Source: JAAYYY01 sp964579295
GTDB taxonomy: Bacteria > Chloroflexota > Anaerolineae > Promineifilales > Promineifilaceae
DNA length: 64,000 nucleotides
Assembly (NCBI GenBank): GCA_964579295.1
Contig: CAZOGK010000014.1
Coordinates: 1 to 64,000 of the forward strand
Direction of reading: 5' to 3'
Of the stretch, positions 31,154 through 39,478 are shown piece after piece (the first letter of the stretch is position 1; every line of letters starts with the position of its first letter). Under the pieces are notes generated by a model. That model was not told the origin of the DNA and made no database searches. It saw nothing but the letters and a program-made list of their open reading frames with translations. The position numbers were made by a program, and so were the translations under genes.

Positions 31154-32889
31154 CCAGCAACGCGGCGGGCGCCGGCAGCTCCTTCCTTATTGCCGATTGC
31201 GGCCATACGACGACGACGGCCGCCCTCTTTGATGTCGTCGCCGGCCGGCGCCGCTTGCTAGCCTGCGCGTCAGCGCCCACGACGGCGGGCGCGCCCTATT
31301 TCGATGTATCCGCCGGTGTCCAGGAAGCCGTCCGGCGCATTGAAGCCATTACCGGGCGCATCCTGCTCACCCAGGCCGGCGACATCGTCCGGCCGGTACA
31401 GCCGGCCGGCAGCGGCGTCGATCATTTTGGCGCCACGGTGAGCGCCGCCCAGCCCCTGCATGCCGTCATCGGCGGCCTACTGGAAGAGGTCAGCGTCGCC
31501 AGCGCCCGGCGAGCGCTCAACACCGTCTACGCCACCGAGGTGGAGCATCTCAGCCTGGCCGATACACGTGACGAGGAAACCCAGGTGAACGCGCTCCTCA
31601 GCCAGGAGCCGGATATCATCATTCTCACCGGTGGCACCGACCACGGCGAAAGCCAGCGCCTGCTGCGCATCCTGGAAACGGTTGAGCTGAGCCTGAGCTT
31701 GCGCGAAGTTGGCAAACGGCCTCACGTCATCTTTGCCGGTAATCGCGCCATGCGCGAGCGCGTGAGCGCCACGCTGGGTAACCTGACGACGGTGCACGTC
31801 GTCGCCAATCTGCGCCCCACGGTGCAAACAGAACAGCTTGGCGAGCTGGTATCGCTGATAGGCAATCTCTACGATGAGCAGAAGCTCGACGATTTGCCCG
31901 GCATGGGCCAGGTCAACTCCTGGAGCACCTACCCGCCCCAGCTCACCGCGCGCGCCTTCGCGCAGATGGTGCGCTACTTTGGCGCCCTCTACCAGGGCCG
32001 GGTACTGGGCGTCGACGCCGGCAGCGACAGCGTGACCGTCGCGCTGGCCGACGAGCAAGATCTGCAATTGACCATTCGCAGCGATCTGGGGTTGGGCCGG
32101 CCCATAGACAGGTTTTTGACGCCCGATGCAGCCCAGGAAGTCGCTGCCTGGCTGCCGCGGGATGGCGCGGCCGAGGGCGTCGCCGACCTGCTGCAGACGA
32201 AGGCTCTCTATCCCGGCGCCATCCCTATGACCGAGGAAGAGCTGCAGATCGAGCAGGCCCTGGCCCGCTACGTGCTGCGCGAAGCAGCGCAAAGCGCCGC
32301 CGAAAATTGGGGTTGGGCAGACCGGAACGGTGGCTTGCCCTCCTACTCGCTGCTACTCCTGCGCGGCCAGGCGCTTACCCAGTCGCCGCGGGGCGGGCAG
32401 ACGTTGCTGATGGCGCTCGACGCCCTTCAGCCGACCGGCGTCTTTGCCGTCGCCCTCGACCAGTACGGCGTGCTGCCCGCCCTGGGCCTGCTTGCCCAGC
32501 GGGAGCCGCTGGCAGCGGTGCAAATTCTTGAAGGCGGCGTGCTGCTCGACCTCGGTTGGGTTATTGCGCCCCACGGCCGTGTCGCCGAGGGGCAGCCGTT
32601 GCTGCGTATCCAGGTAGAGGCCGAAAGCCAGGGACATCTGAACGTCGACGTGGTCGGCGGCGACCTGATGTTGCTGCCGCTGGCGCCCGGCGAGCAGGCG
32701 AAGCTGCTGTTGCAGCCGGCGCGGCGCGTCGACATCGGCTTCGGGCCCGGCCAGAGCAAGAAGATTACGATTCATGGTGGCACCGTTGGGCTCGTTATCG
32801 ACGGGCGCGGCCGCCCGCTTGAGCTGCCTGACGATAGCGAGAAGCGCCAATCGCTGCTGCAGCGCTGGCGCTGGGATATGGGAGGCTGA
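31150..32889 (+). CDS. MutL-type (glutamate mutase L) ASKHA ATPase-like protein
   Basis: 579 residues. SFLIADCGHTTTTAALFDVV near the start is the phosphate-1 motif of the actin/sugar-kinase/Hsp70 fold. ILTGGTDHGESQRLL at about residues 158-172 and VLGVDAGSDSVTVALAD near 285-301 give further nucleotide-site elements. It matches the family named after clostridial GlmL/MutL, which sits beside the B12-dependent glutamate mutase. No mutase (mutS, mutE) or other B12 enzyme gene is in this window, so a link to glutamate mutase is doubtful. It overlaps its neighbours by 4 bases and 1 base. Confidence 0.85.
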   Translation: MTSNAAGAGSSFLIADCGHTTTTAALFDVVAGRRRLLACASAPTTAGAPYFDVSAGVQEAVRRIEAITGRILLTQAGDIVRPVQPAGSGVDHFGATVSAAQPLHAVIGGLLEEVSVASARRALNTVYATEVEHLSLADTRDEETQVNALLSQEPDIIILTGGTDHGESQRLLRILETVELSLSLREVGKRPHVIFAGNRAMRERVSATLGNLTTVHVVANLRPTVQTEQLGELVSLIGNLYDEQKLDDLPGMGQVNSWSTYPPQLTARAFAQMVRYFGALYQGRVLGVDAGSDSVTVALADEQDLQLTIRSDLGLGRPIDRFLTPDAAQEVAAWLPRDGAAEGVADLLQTKALYPGAIPMTEEELQIEQALARYVLREAAQSAAENWGWADRNGGLPSYSLLLLRGQALTQSPRGGQTLLMALDALQPTGVFAVALDQYGVLPALGLLAQREPLAAVQILEGGVLLDLGWVIAPHGRVAEGQPLLRIQVEAESQGHLNVDVVGGDLMLLPLAPGEQAKLLLQPARRVDIGFGPGQSKKITIHGGTVGLVIDGRGRPLELPDDSEKRQSLLQRWRWDMGG

Positions 32890-33941
32890 TGACCACGCAG
32901 ACGCGGGTCAACCCGCTAACGCGCATCCGCCGCGAGCGGATGCTGCCGCAGGCAGGCGAGGTAGCGGTGGTCAAAGGGCAGACGGTCTCCGCTGTCCAGG
33001 TCGTCGCCCGCGCCTCGCAGCCGCAGGGCTTTGCCATCGTACCGGCTGCCGAGCTACTTGGCGTGCCACCGCAGGAACTTTCCCAATACCTGCTCGTCGA
33101 AGAAGGGGCGGCCGTCCAGCGCAAGAAGCCATTACTGCGCCGCCGCCGGCTGGTGGGCAGCCAGCAGTATGTCTCGCCGATCAACGGCGTCCTTTACCAG
33201 GTTAGCAATGGGCGCCTTATCCTGCAGCATACGCCGCGGCTACTTGAGCTGCGTGCCATGGTGGAAGGGCTGGTGCATAGCGTGCGCCCCGGCCGCGGCG
33301 TCGTCATCGAAACGACCGGCGCTCTGATCCAGGCAGTCTGGGCGTCCGGGCAAGAAGGCTATGGGCGTATCCGCGTGATGACAGAGGCCGATGAGCCGCT
33401 GCGCGCGCGCCGCATTGACCCCGACGTGCGGGGTACCGTGCTCATTGCCGGCCAGCTGACCGAGCTGGAGGCGCTTCAAGCTGCTGAAGACAATTCGGCG
33501 CGCGGTGTGATAGCCGGCAGCGTGCCCGCCGCCCTGCGCGAGGCATTGCACGGCTTCCGCTTCCCGATTATGATCACCGAGGGATTCATGGGCCAGCCCA
33601 TGGCTGAGCCGCTGTTCCAGCTGCTACAACAGGCTGAAGGGCGCGACGCATCTCTATTCGGTCTTAACAGCACGGCGCACGGCCACCGGCCGGAGATCAT
33701 TATTCCCATGCCGGCCGCAGCCACGGCGGAAGCCGCCGTTCCCGGCATGCGTCGGCTGGCGGCCGGTGACCGCGTTCGCATTTTGCGGGCCCCCTACGCC
33801 AGCCAGGTTGGGAAAGTGGTAGCGGTTTACTCACAACCCCGCCGCAGCAGCATCGGCATCCAGACGCCGGGCGCAGATGTGGCGCTGCCAGATGGAGAGG
33901 TCGTCTTTGTTCCCAGCGCGAACCTCGACCTGCTTCACTGA
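32889..33941 (+). CDS. Partner protein of MutL-like ATPase, with barrel-sandwich-like N-terminus and KOW-like end
   Basis: A 350-residue protein of unknown function. Residues about 70-118 (VEEGAAVQRKKPLLRRR, YVSPINGVLYQVSNGRLIL) resemble a barrel-sandwich (biotinyl/RnfC-like) fold without the modified Lys. The centre has GTVLIAGQLTELEALQAAED and GVIAGSVP, a Rossmann-like patch. The C-terminus (AAGDRVRILRAPYASQVGKVVAVY) looks like a KOW/SH3 barrel. There is no membrane segment. Its start overlaps the mutL-like stop (TGATG). I regard it as a cytosolic partner of that ATPase; this rests only on gene order. Confidence 0.7.
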   Translation: MTTQTRVNPLTRIRRERMLPQAGEVAVVKGQTVSAVQVVARASQPQGFAIVPAAELLGVPPQELSQYLLVEEGAAVQRKKPLLRRRRLVGSQQYVSPINGVLYQVSNGRLILQHTPRLLELRAMVEGLVHSVRPGRGVVIETTGALIQAVWASGQEGYGRIRVMTEADEPLRARRIDPDVRGTVLIAGQLTELEALQAAEDNSARGVIAGSVPAALREALHGFRFPIMITEGFMGQPMAEPLFQLLQQAEGRDASLFGLNSTAHGHRPEIIIPMPAAATAEAAVPGMRRLAAGDRVRILRAPYASQVGKVVAVYSQPRRSSIGIQTPGADVALPDGEVVFVPSANLDLLH

Positions 33942-33967
33942 ACTGTTCCTGTAACAGGAGGGATTAT

Positions 33968-34537
33968 ATGTCGCAAAATTACAGGCATAAGCCGGAAAAC
34001 AGGGAGTCAGGCCAGGCCTCTCCCTTCGCCATCCTGGTAGCAGCGCTGCTCGGTATTCTGGTGCTCGCTCTGCTCTGCACCGGGGGCGCGCTCGTCATCC
34101 GCGAGCGCGGCACGCAGGCCGACATCAGTGCCACCAGCACAGCGATTGCCATCGCCAATGCAACGACGCTGGCGCAGAACGCCCAAGTGACGCAGACTAT
34201 TGCCGCCTTGGAAACCGAAGCAGCGCGGCCGACGGCCACTGCCACGGCAACGCCCGCCCCAACCAATACGGCGACACCCACCAACACGGCGACGCCAGAG
34301 CCGACGGCGACGGCTGTAGCCGCCGAGCCGGAAGGCGAAGAAACGCCGACGCCGAACTTCTTTGTCACCAGCATCTTTGAGGGGACCCCCAGCGCCACCA
34401 CGGCGGCTCCCCTGCCCGGCGCCGGAACCGGCGGCGGCGCGTTACCCCAGACGGGCGTCGGGCTGGGCACATGGATTGTCGTGGCGCTCCTGCTTACCCT
34501 CTCGCTGGGCGTCGTCCGCCGTCTGCGCGGCGGCTAA
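33968..34537 (+). CDS. LPQTG-ended surface protein with Thr/Pro-rich stalk
   Basis: 189 residues. An N-terminal membrane helix (about 20-45: FAILVAALLGILVLALLCTGG) acts as a signal or anchor. Residues about 50-120 are a low-complexity Ala/Thr/Pro stretch with NTATPTNTATPEP repeats. The end reads LPQTG (about 159-163), a hydrophobic helix, then RRLRGG: the full sortase sorting signal. A strong AGGAGG lies before the ATG, 26 bases after the preceding gene, so it may be expressed more highly than the rest of the operon. No sortase gene is in the window. No enzymatic domain is seen. Confidence 0.82.
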   Translation: MSQNYRHKPENRESGQASPFAILVAALLGILVLALLCTGGALVIRERGTQADISATSTAIAIANATTLAQNAQVTQTIAALETEAARPTATATATPAPTNTATPTNTATPEPTATAVAAEPEGEETPTPNFFVTSIFEGTPSATTAAPLPGAGTGGGALPQTGVGLGTWIVVALLLTLSLGVVRRLRGG

Positions 34538-34575
34538 TCTCCCCAACTACCGCTCACTGCCCCGAGGGAGCGCCA

Positions 34576-34623
34576 ACAACCAGTCCTGAACCTGAAAGGC
34601 TTATCAGGTTCAGGACTGGTTGT
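34576..34623 (+). terminator. Perfect 20-bp hairpin after the LPQTG gene
   Basis: acaaccagtcctgaacctga (34576-34595) is exactly complementary to 34604-34623 across an 8-base loop. It is among the strongest hairpins in the window. There is no T run after it, so it may work as a Rho-independent stop of weak type, a 3'-end protector, or the remnant of a small mobile repeat. Confidence 0.65.
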
Positions 34624-34683
34624 GTGCCCGTAGCCCGCTGCTAGCCCACCGGCGTATCGTGCGCGTCTTTCCCCGTTGCTTTG

Positions 34684-34692
34684 TGTTATAAT
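34684..34692 (+). promoter_or_regulatory. Extended -10 promoter of the kinase gene
   Basis: TGTTATAAT at 34684-34692 is an extended -10 (TGn plus TATAAT). No good -35 lies at the normal distance, as is usual for this promoter class. The start would be about 30 bases before the ATG at 34728, which has GGAAAAGGG upstream. Confidence 0.55.
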
Positions 34693-34727
34693 CGCTGCCA
34701 ATTCCGCGCGACCGGCCGGAAAAGGGT

Positions 34728-37049
34728 ATGACCAGAACCGCCTCCATTCTCCTCGTCGAAGATGATCCCGCCATTCTAGAAGGAATGGCCGATTTGCTTC
34801 GGCTGTATGCGCTCGGCTACGAGGTGCGTGTGCGCAAGGCGACCAACGGGATGGAAGGGCTAGAAGTCCTGGAGCGAGAGACGCCTGACCTGATCATCTC
34901 CGATATTATGATGCCGCGCATGAATGGCTTCGAGTTCCTGGCCGCGGTCCGCGCCAGGGCCAACTGGATTCACATCCCCTTTATCTTTCTCACGGCAAGA
35001 GGGAAGAAGGACGATATTCTTGAAGGCCGCCGCCGCGGCGCCGAGCTGTACATTACAAAACCTTTCGTCGGTGATAAGCTGCTGGAGCTGGTTAAGACAC
35101 AGCTCGACCGCTCCTTTGAGCTGCGCCAGGCGCGCGAGCAACAGGTCGATGCGCTCAAGCGCAACATCCTCCAGCTTCTCAACCATGAGTTCCGCACGCC
35201 GCTCACCTACGTGACCGCCTACTATGAGATGCTCTCCGAGAGCCTGCTGGCGGTGCAGGATGCATCCACCCTGCAGGAATATCTGCGCGGTATCCAGGTC
35301 GGCTCGCAGCGGCTGACGACGCTAATTGAAGACCTGATCAGAATCATTGCCATCCGTACCGGAGAAGCAGAGGCCCAGTTCCAGCGCGACGCCGGGCCCA
35401 TCTCCAATCTCGATGGCCTGCTGCGGCGGCGCGTGCAGCTCTCTCTGCCTGTCGCCGTTCACCACGGCATCCAGCTCGAGGAGTACATACCGGAGACACT
35501 GCCGCCGGTCTACGGTGTGCCCTCCCTACTCGCCGACATCGTCGACCGGCTGCTGGACAATGCCATTAAGTTTACCGCGGTAGCCGGCGAGGCGGAGAAA
35601 GGTATCCGTGTTAGCGCCGAGGCGGCCAATGGTCTGGTCGCCGTGACCGTCGCGGACACAGGGATCGGCTTCCCACCCCATATTGCCAGCTTCCTCTTCG
35701 ATCTCTTCTTCCAGCACAACCGCGAGCGCCTGGAGCAGCAAGGCTCGGGCGTCGGGCTGGCCCTGGCCAAAGGTTATGCCGACCTCCATCGGGCGCGCAT
35801 CGACGTAGAAAGCCAGGAAGGCGCGGGCAGCCGATTTACGCTGTCGCTGCCTGTCTATGACCCGGCAACGACAGCCCCGCGCACGGCCGGCGACCTGCGC
35901 CAGCGCGCCACCGTCCTCGTGGTCGAAGACGATCCGCACCTGCTGGAAGGGCTGCAGGAGCTGCTCACGCTGGCCGACGCCCCCTATGCGCTGCAGGTGC
36001 TGGCGGCCGCCAATGGGCAGGAGGGGCTGGCCGTTCTCGGGCGCCACCAACCCGATTTGATCATCTCCGACGTGATGATGCCGGTGATGGGCGGCTATGA
36101 ATTCCTGCGCCAGGTACGCGCCAATCCCGCCTGGGTCCAGATTCCCTTCATCTTTCTGACCGCTAAGGGCGAGCACGATGACATACACCAGGGGCGCCGC
36201 AGCGGCGCTGAAGAGTATATCACCAAGCCCTATGATATCGGCGAGCTGCTGGCGCTGACGATTGCGCAGCTAGACAGGTACTTCCAGCGGCAGGGGGCGC
36301 TTAACCAGAGCTTCGACGACCTGAAGCGCAGCATTCTAGCCATGCTGCAGCCCGACTTTCGCGGGCCGCTGACGCTGGTCACCAGCTACTCCCAACAGCT
36401 GGCCGATAGCCTGGAGCGAGCCGAGACGGACGCCGACCTGATGACCTCGCTGCAGGGGATTAAAGCCAGCAGCCATCGCGTCACGCGCCTGGTGGAAGAT
36501 TTCATCGCCATGGCCGAGTATAAGACGGGCGAAGCCACGGCAGCCTTTGAGTTCCGCGCCGAAAGGCTGCCCAACGTGGGCGCGCTGCTCTATGAAGCTA
36601 TCTACGAGCAGATCTATGAGCCAGGCGAGAATCCGACACGCTTTCAGTTTGACCTACCCGAGGAGCTGCCAGCCGTCTGGGGCGACCGCGAGCGGCTGCT
36701 GGTCACCTTCCGCCGGCTGATCGACCTGTTTACCGGCATGATCCCGGCGGGCGCGCAGCTTCTGGTCCGCGCCGCCAGCCGGGCAAACGGCCGCCAGGCG
36801 ACCCTGGTCGTCGCCGCCGGCAAGACCACGCTCACCTCGGAGCAGCGGGCCCAGATTGGCGCGTTCCTGGCCGGCAGTGATGAGGTTCTTGAAGTGCCTA
36901 CCTATGGTCCATCGCTCTCGGTCGTCAAATGGGCCATTCGTCTGCATAAGGGCACTATCGAAGTCATTGAGCTGACCAGCGGCGGGTTCGCCATCCGTAT
37001 CTGCCTGCCCGCCCAGCCGCCGGCTGCAGCGCCGGCTGCCAAACAGTAA
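34728..37049 (+). CDS. Double receiver / double histidine-kinase protein with inactive second kinase half
   Basis: 773 residues arranged REC-HisKA-HATPase-REC-HisKA-like-HATPase-like. Both receivers have an intact phospho-Asp site (DLIISDIMMP, DLIISDVMMP) and the K of TKP. The first kinase has the H-box NHEFRTP (His at 153), the N-box DNAIKF (about 277) and DTGIGF and GSGVGLAL ATP loops. In the second, the His position is Pro (QPDFRGP, about 542) and N and G boxes are missing. The two halves align, so the gene arose by internal duplication. There are no membrane or sensor domains. pspA follows by 25 bases. Confidence 0.93.
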   Translation: MTRTASILLVEDDPAILEGMADLLRLYALGYEVRVRKATNGMEGLEVLERETPDLIISDIMMPRMNGFEFLAAVRARANWIHIPFIFLTARGKKDDILEGRRRGAELYITKPFVGDKLLELVKTQLDRSFELRQAREQQVDALKRNILQLLNHEFRTPLTYVTAYYEMLSESLLAVQDASTLQEYLRGIQVGSQRLTTLIEDLIRIIAIRTGEAEAQFQRDAGPISNLDGLLRRRVQLSLPVAVHHGIQLEEYIPETLPPVYGVPSLLADIVDRLLDNAIKFTAVAGEAEKGIRVSAEAANGLVAVTVADTGIGFPPHIASFLFDLFFQHNRERLEQQGSGVGLALAKGYADLHRARIDVESQEGAGSRFTLSLPVYDPATTAPRTAGDLRQRATVLVVEDDPHLLEGLQELLTLADAPYALQVLAAANGQEGLAVLGRHQPDLIISDVMMPVMGGYEFLRQVRANPAWVQIPFIFLTAKGEHDDIHQGRRSGAEEYITKPYDIGELLALTIAQLDRYFQRQGALNQSFDDLKRSILAMLQPDFRGPLTLVTSYSQQLADSLERAETDADLMTSLQGIKASSHRVTRLVEDFIAMAEYKTGEATAAFEFRAERLPNVGALLYEAIYEQIYEPGENPTRFQFDLPEELPAVWGDRERLLVTFRRLIDLFTGMIPAGAQLLVRAASRANGRQATLVVAAGKTTLTSEQRAQIGAFLAGSDEVLEVPTYGPSLSVVKWAIRLHKGTIEVIELTSGGFAIRICLPAQPPAAAPAAKQ

Positions 37050-37074
37050 CCTACAGTGTGATAAGGAGAAAACC

Positions 37075-37812
37075 GTGGCAACTCTACTGGAAAAAGCGCA
37101 GACGCTGATCTCGGCCAACCTGCACAGCCTGGTCGATAAGGCATTGGAAGCCAACTCGGTGGCGGTCCTCAAGCAGTATATCCGCGATGCCGAGAACAAT
37201 CTGACCGAGCTGGAAGAAGCGGCGGCCACCGTTGGCGGCGAAGTGAAATCGATGGAACGCCGTTATAATGAATACAAGAAAAAGGCTGATGGCCTCGACC
37301 GCAACATCGACATGCTGTTGATGCAGGGGAAGACCGACCTGGCGCGGGCGGCGCAAAATGAGCTCAACACCACGCGGCGTCTGCAGGAACAGTACCACGA
37401 GCAGTGGGTGCGGCAGCAGCGCGAGTACGAAGCGCTGCTCAACGCCCGGCTCAAGCTCCAGGCCAAGCTGCAGACAATCCGCCAGGAGCAGCGCGAGCTG
37501 GAGGCGCTGCTGGAGCTGGCCAAGTCGAAAGAAGCGACGGTGCGCGCCATCAAGAGCCTCGACGATCTGGTTGGCGTCGGCGATGCGGATATTGCCCGTA
37601 TCGGCGAGTCAATCCGCAACCGGCTCGATCGGGCCAGCGCCTATAGCGAGATGTACGCCGAGCGGCTCGACACGCAGATGGACGAGGCGCTGGGCCGGGC
37701 AGAAATCGACCTGCAGCTTGAAGAGCGCAAGCGCCGTCTGGGTCTGGAGGAGCCGCCGGCTGCGGAAGAAGCTACCGAGCAGGCTGGCGATGCGGCCAGC
37801 CTTCAGGAGTAA
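37075..37812 (+). CDS. pspA: PspA/IM30 (Vipp1) family membrane-stress protein
   Basis: 245 residues, almost entirely coiled-coil. The N-terminal amphipathic helix and TLLEKAQTLISANLHSLVDKA start are typical, and the long Arg/Glu/Gln-rich coils follow (about 25-215). PspA forms ESCRT-III-like oligomers on the inner face of the membrane and stabilises it under stress. It starts at a GTG with AAGGAG 8 bases upstream. A tail of about 25 acidic residues follows the normal end. It is immediately downstream of the kinase gene and upstream of two membrane-protein genes, which suggests an envelope-stress set. Confidence 0.94.
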   Translation: MATLLEKAQTLISANLHSLVDKALEANSVAVLKQYIRDAENNLTELEEAAATVGGEVKSMERRYNEYKKKADGLDRNIDMLLMQGKTDLARAAQNELNTTRRLQEQYHEQWVRQQREYEALLNARLKLQAKLQTIRQEQRELEALLELAKSKEATVRAIKSLDDLVGVGDADIARIGESIRNRLDRASAYSEMYAERLDTQMDEALGRAEIDLQLEERKRRLGLEEPPAAEEATEQAGDAASLQE

Positions 37813-37835
37813 AGGGCGCGAGCGCAGGCAACAAG

Positions 37836-37870
37836 AGCGAATAAGGGGCCGGCGCGCCGGCCCCTTCGCT
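37836..37870 (+). terminator. GC-rich hairpin between pspA and the zinc-ribbon membrane gene
   Basis: aaggggccggcgcgccggcccctt (37843-37866) is a perfect 24-bp palindrome, and agcg/cgct arms extend the stem past a 3-base bulge. No T run follows. It may trim expression of the downstream genes relative to pspA rather than stop all transcription. Confidence 0.6.
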
Positions 37871-37886
37871 TACGGCGGGAGGTTCG

Positions 37887-38429
37887 ATGGCTCCTGGTTC
37901 GTCCGTCTCCCCTTCTGGGTACCAGGCTGTTTCCCGGTATGACGACGTCTGGGCGAAGGAAGCCGAGATATGCGCCTTCTGCGCCGCTCCCTACAATCCA
38001 GACGCGTCGCGCTGTTCCGGCTGCGGCCGGAACTTGCTGCGGAGCCGCTTTACCTATGCCTCCGCCAGCACGAACCAGGTGGTACTCTGGGTGCTGATCG
38101 CCTCCAGCGGCTTTCTCTACCTCATGCTCATTCTGGCCGACGTGATCCAGGGCAACGGCGCCGACTACTTCATGGCCGGGCGACGCCACGCGCAGGACGG
38201 GCGCTGGGCCTCGGCTATTCTCCACTGGCAGCGGGCAGCAGCAAAGGAACCGGCCAATTGGCGCTTTCAGCTGGCGCTTGCTGAGGCCTATGGGCTGCTT
38301 GGCTTTACCAGCCGCAGCGCCGACGTGTTACAATCGGCGTCAGTTCTCGCCGGACGCGCAGGCGCCGCCGAGATAGAGCAGTTGCGACGCCGGTTGGCGC
38401 AGCAGACAGCCGCCAGCGATAGAGACTAG
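37887..38429 (+). CDS. Zinc-ribbon membrane protein with TPR-like C-terminus
   Basis: 180 residues. A zinc ribbon at about 30-50 (CAFCAAPYNP, then CSGCGRN) comes before one membrane helix (about 65-87). The remaining 90 residues form three or four helices like a short TPR array (GRWASAILHWQRAAAKEPANW). GGGAGG lies 6 bases before the ATG. It resembles bacterial proteins that couple cytosolic zinc ribbons to the membrane, none of which has a known job. It lies between pspA and a coiled-coil membrane protein, 18 bases before the latter. Confidence 0.8.
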   Translation: MAPGSSVSPSGYQAVSRYDDVWAKEAEICAFCAAPYNPDASRCSGCGRNLLRSRFTYASASTNQVVLWVLIASSGFLYLMLILADVIQGNGADYFMAGRRHAQDGRWASAILHWQRAAAKEPANWRFQLALAEAYGLLGFTSRSADVLQSASVLAGRAGAAEIEQLRRRLAQQTAASDRD

Positions 38430-38447
38430 AGACCGGAAAGAATCACC

Positions 38448-39323
38448 ATGTCCAACGAAACGCGCCAGACGCTGGAAGAACGCGCTCGCCGCGCTATCCT
38501 ACAATACGCCTTCTTCCGGCCGGAGAGCGCGTTGGTTCTTGCCGGCACCATCGTCCTGACGGCTCTATCCCTCCTGGCCGGCAGCGTTACCAACCCGACG
38601 TCCATCGTCAATGCTTTCGCCTCGATTCCGTGGTTCGTCTGGATGCTGGGCGGGCTTCTCGGCGAGGGCGCCATTGTCTACAGCAGTCTCACCGACGCCG
38701 AAGCGCACGCGCGTGTCGTGGCGACGATGCTCGAAGATGAGTTCCAGCCGGAGCGGCTGCAGAGCAAAGATCTACAGGAGCGGATACGGGAAGCTTTCCA
38801 ATATCGCAATCTCATTACCGGCGCGCTACGCGAGCGGCGGGATAGCGTCCTCAAGGATCAGCTGGCCGATACGGCCGCCCAGCTGGACGACTGGCTAGAA
38901 GAGGTATACGGCCTGGCGCAACGGCTGGACCGCTACCGGCGCGAGCGCAGCCTGCACCGCCAGAACTGGGAACGCGGCCAACAACGGATGACCGAGCTGA
39001 ACCAGCTTCTGCAGCGCGAACAGAATCCGGAGCTGCAGAAAGACATTCAGTACAATATCGCCAGCCTGCAGCGCCAGCTGGATACGATCAAGCAGCTGGA
39101 AAATGCCATGGAGCGAGCGCGCCTCCGCCTGGAAAACACGCTAACGGCGATGAGCACCATCTATACGCAGACGATGCTGGTCGGGGCCAAAGATATTGAC
39201 AGCGGCCGCGCGCGCCGGCTGCGCGACGAAATCGCCGAAGAGGTCGATGACCTTGCCGACGTACTCACCGCTATGGACGAAGTCTACAGCGACGAGCCAC
39301 GGGCGCTCGGCGAGAAGCTGTGA
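38448..39323 (+). CDS. Two-helix membrane protein with long coiled coil
   Basis: A 291-residue protein of unknown family. Two membrane helices (about 26-45 and 60-80) are followed by about 200 residues of Arg/Glu/Gln-rich coiled coil (for example TAAQLDDWLEEVYGLAQRLD). The N-terminus looks like 2TM-domain proteins; the coil would extend into the cytoplasm and could interact with PspA-type filaments next to the membrane. That is inference from co-location: it is the third gene after pspA. No enzymatic motif is visible. Confidence 0.78.
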   Translation: MSNETRQTLEERARRAILQYAFFRPESALVLAGTIVLTALSLLAGSVTNPTSIVNAFASIPWFVWMLGGLLGEGAIVYSSLTDAEAHARVVATMLEDEFQPERLQSKDLQERIREAFQYRNLITGALRERRDSVLKDQLADTAAQLDDWLEEVYGLAQRLDRYRRERSLHRQNWERGQQRMTELNQLLQREQNPELQKDIQYNIASLQRQLDTIKQLENAMERARLRLENTLTAMSTIYTQTMLVGAKDIDSGRARRLRDEIAEEVDDLADVLTAMDEVYSDEPRALGEKL

Positions 39324-39349
39324 GGATAGTTAGCCAGCCAGGGCCGCCG

Positions 39350-39378
39350 TTGTCAAAGCACCTCCTGTCTGCTACCAT
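39350..39378 (+). promoter_or_regulatory. Predicted promoter of rplI with structured leader
   Basis: TTGTCA (39350-39355), a 17-base spacer, then TACCAT (39373-39378), 5/6 and 4/6 matches. The leader of about 95 bases holds an imperfect stem (39388-39400 with about 39407-39419). The rplI ATG at 39479 has GGAG 11 bases upstream. Confidence 0.5.
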
Positions 39379-39478
39379 TGCCGATTGCGTGTAACGTGGA
39401 TTCGCGTTCCACTCACACGGCTGTTCCTGGCTCAGGCCATCATCTGCATAGACATTGAGAATTGGAGTACCGACTGTC

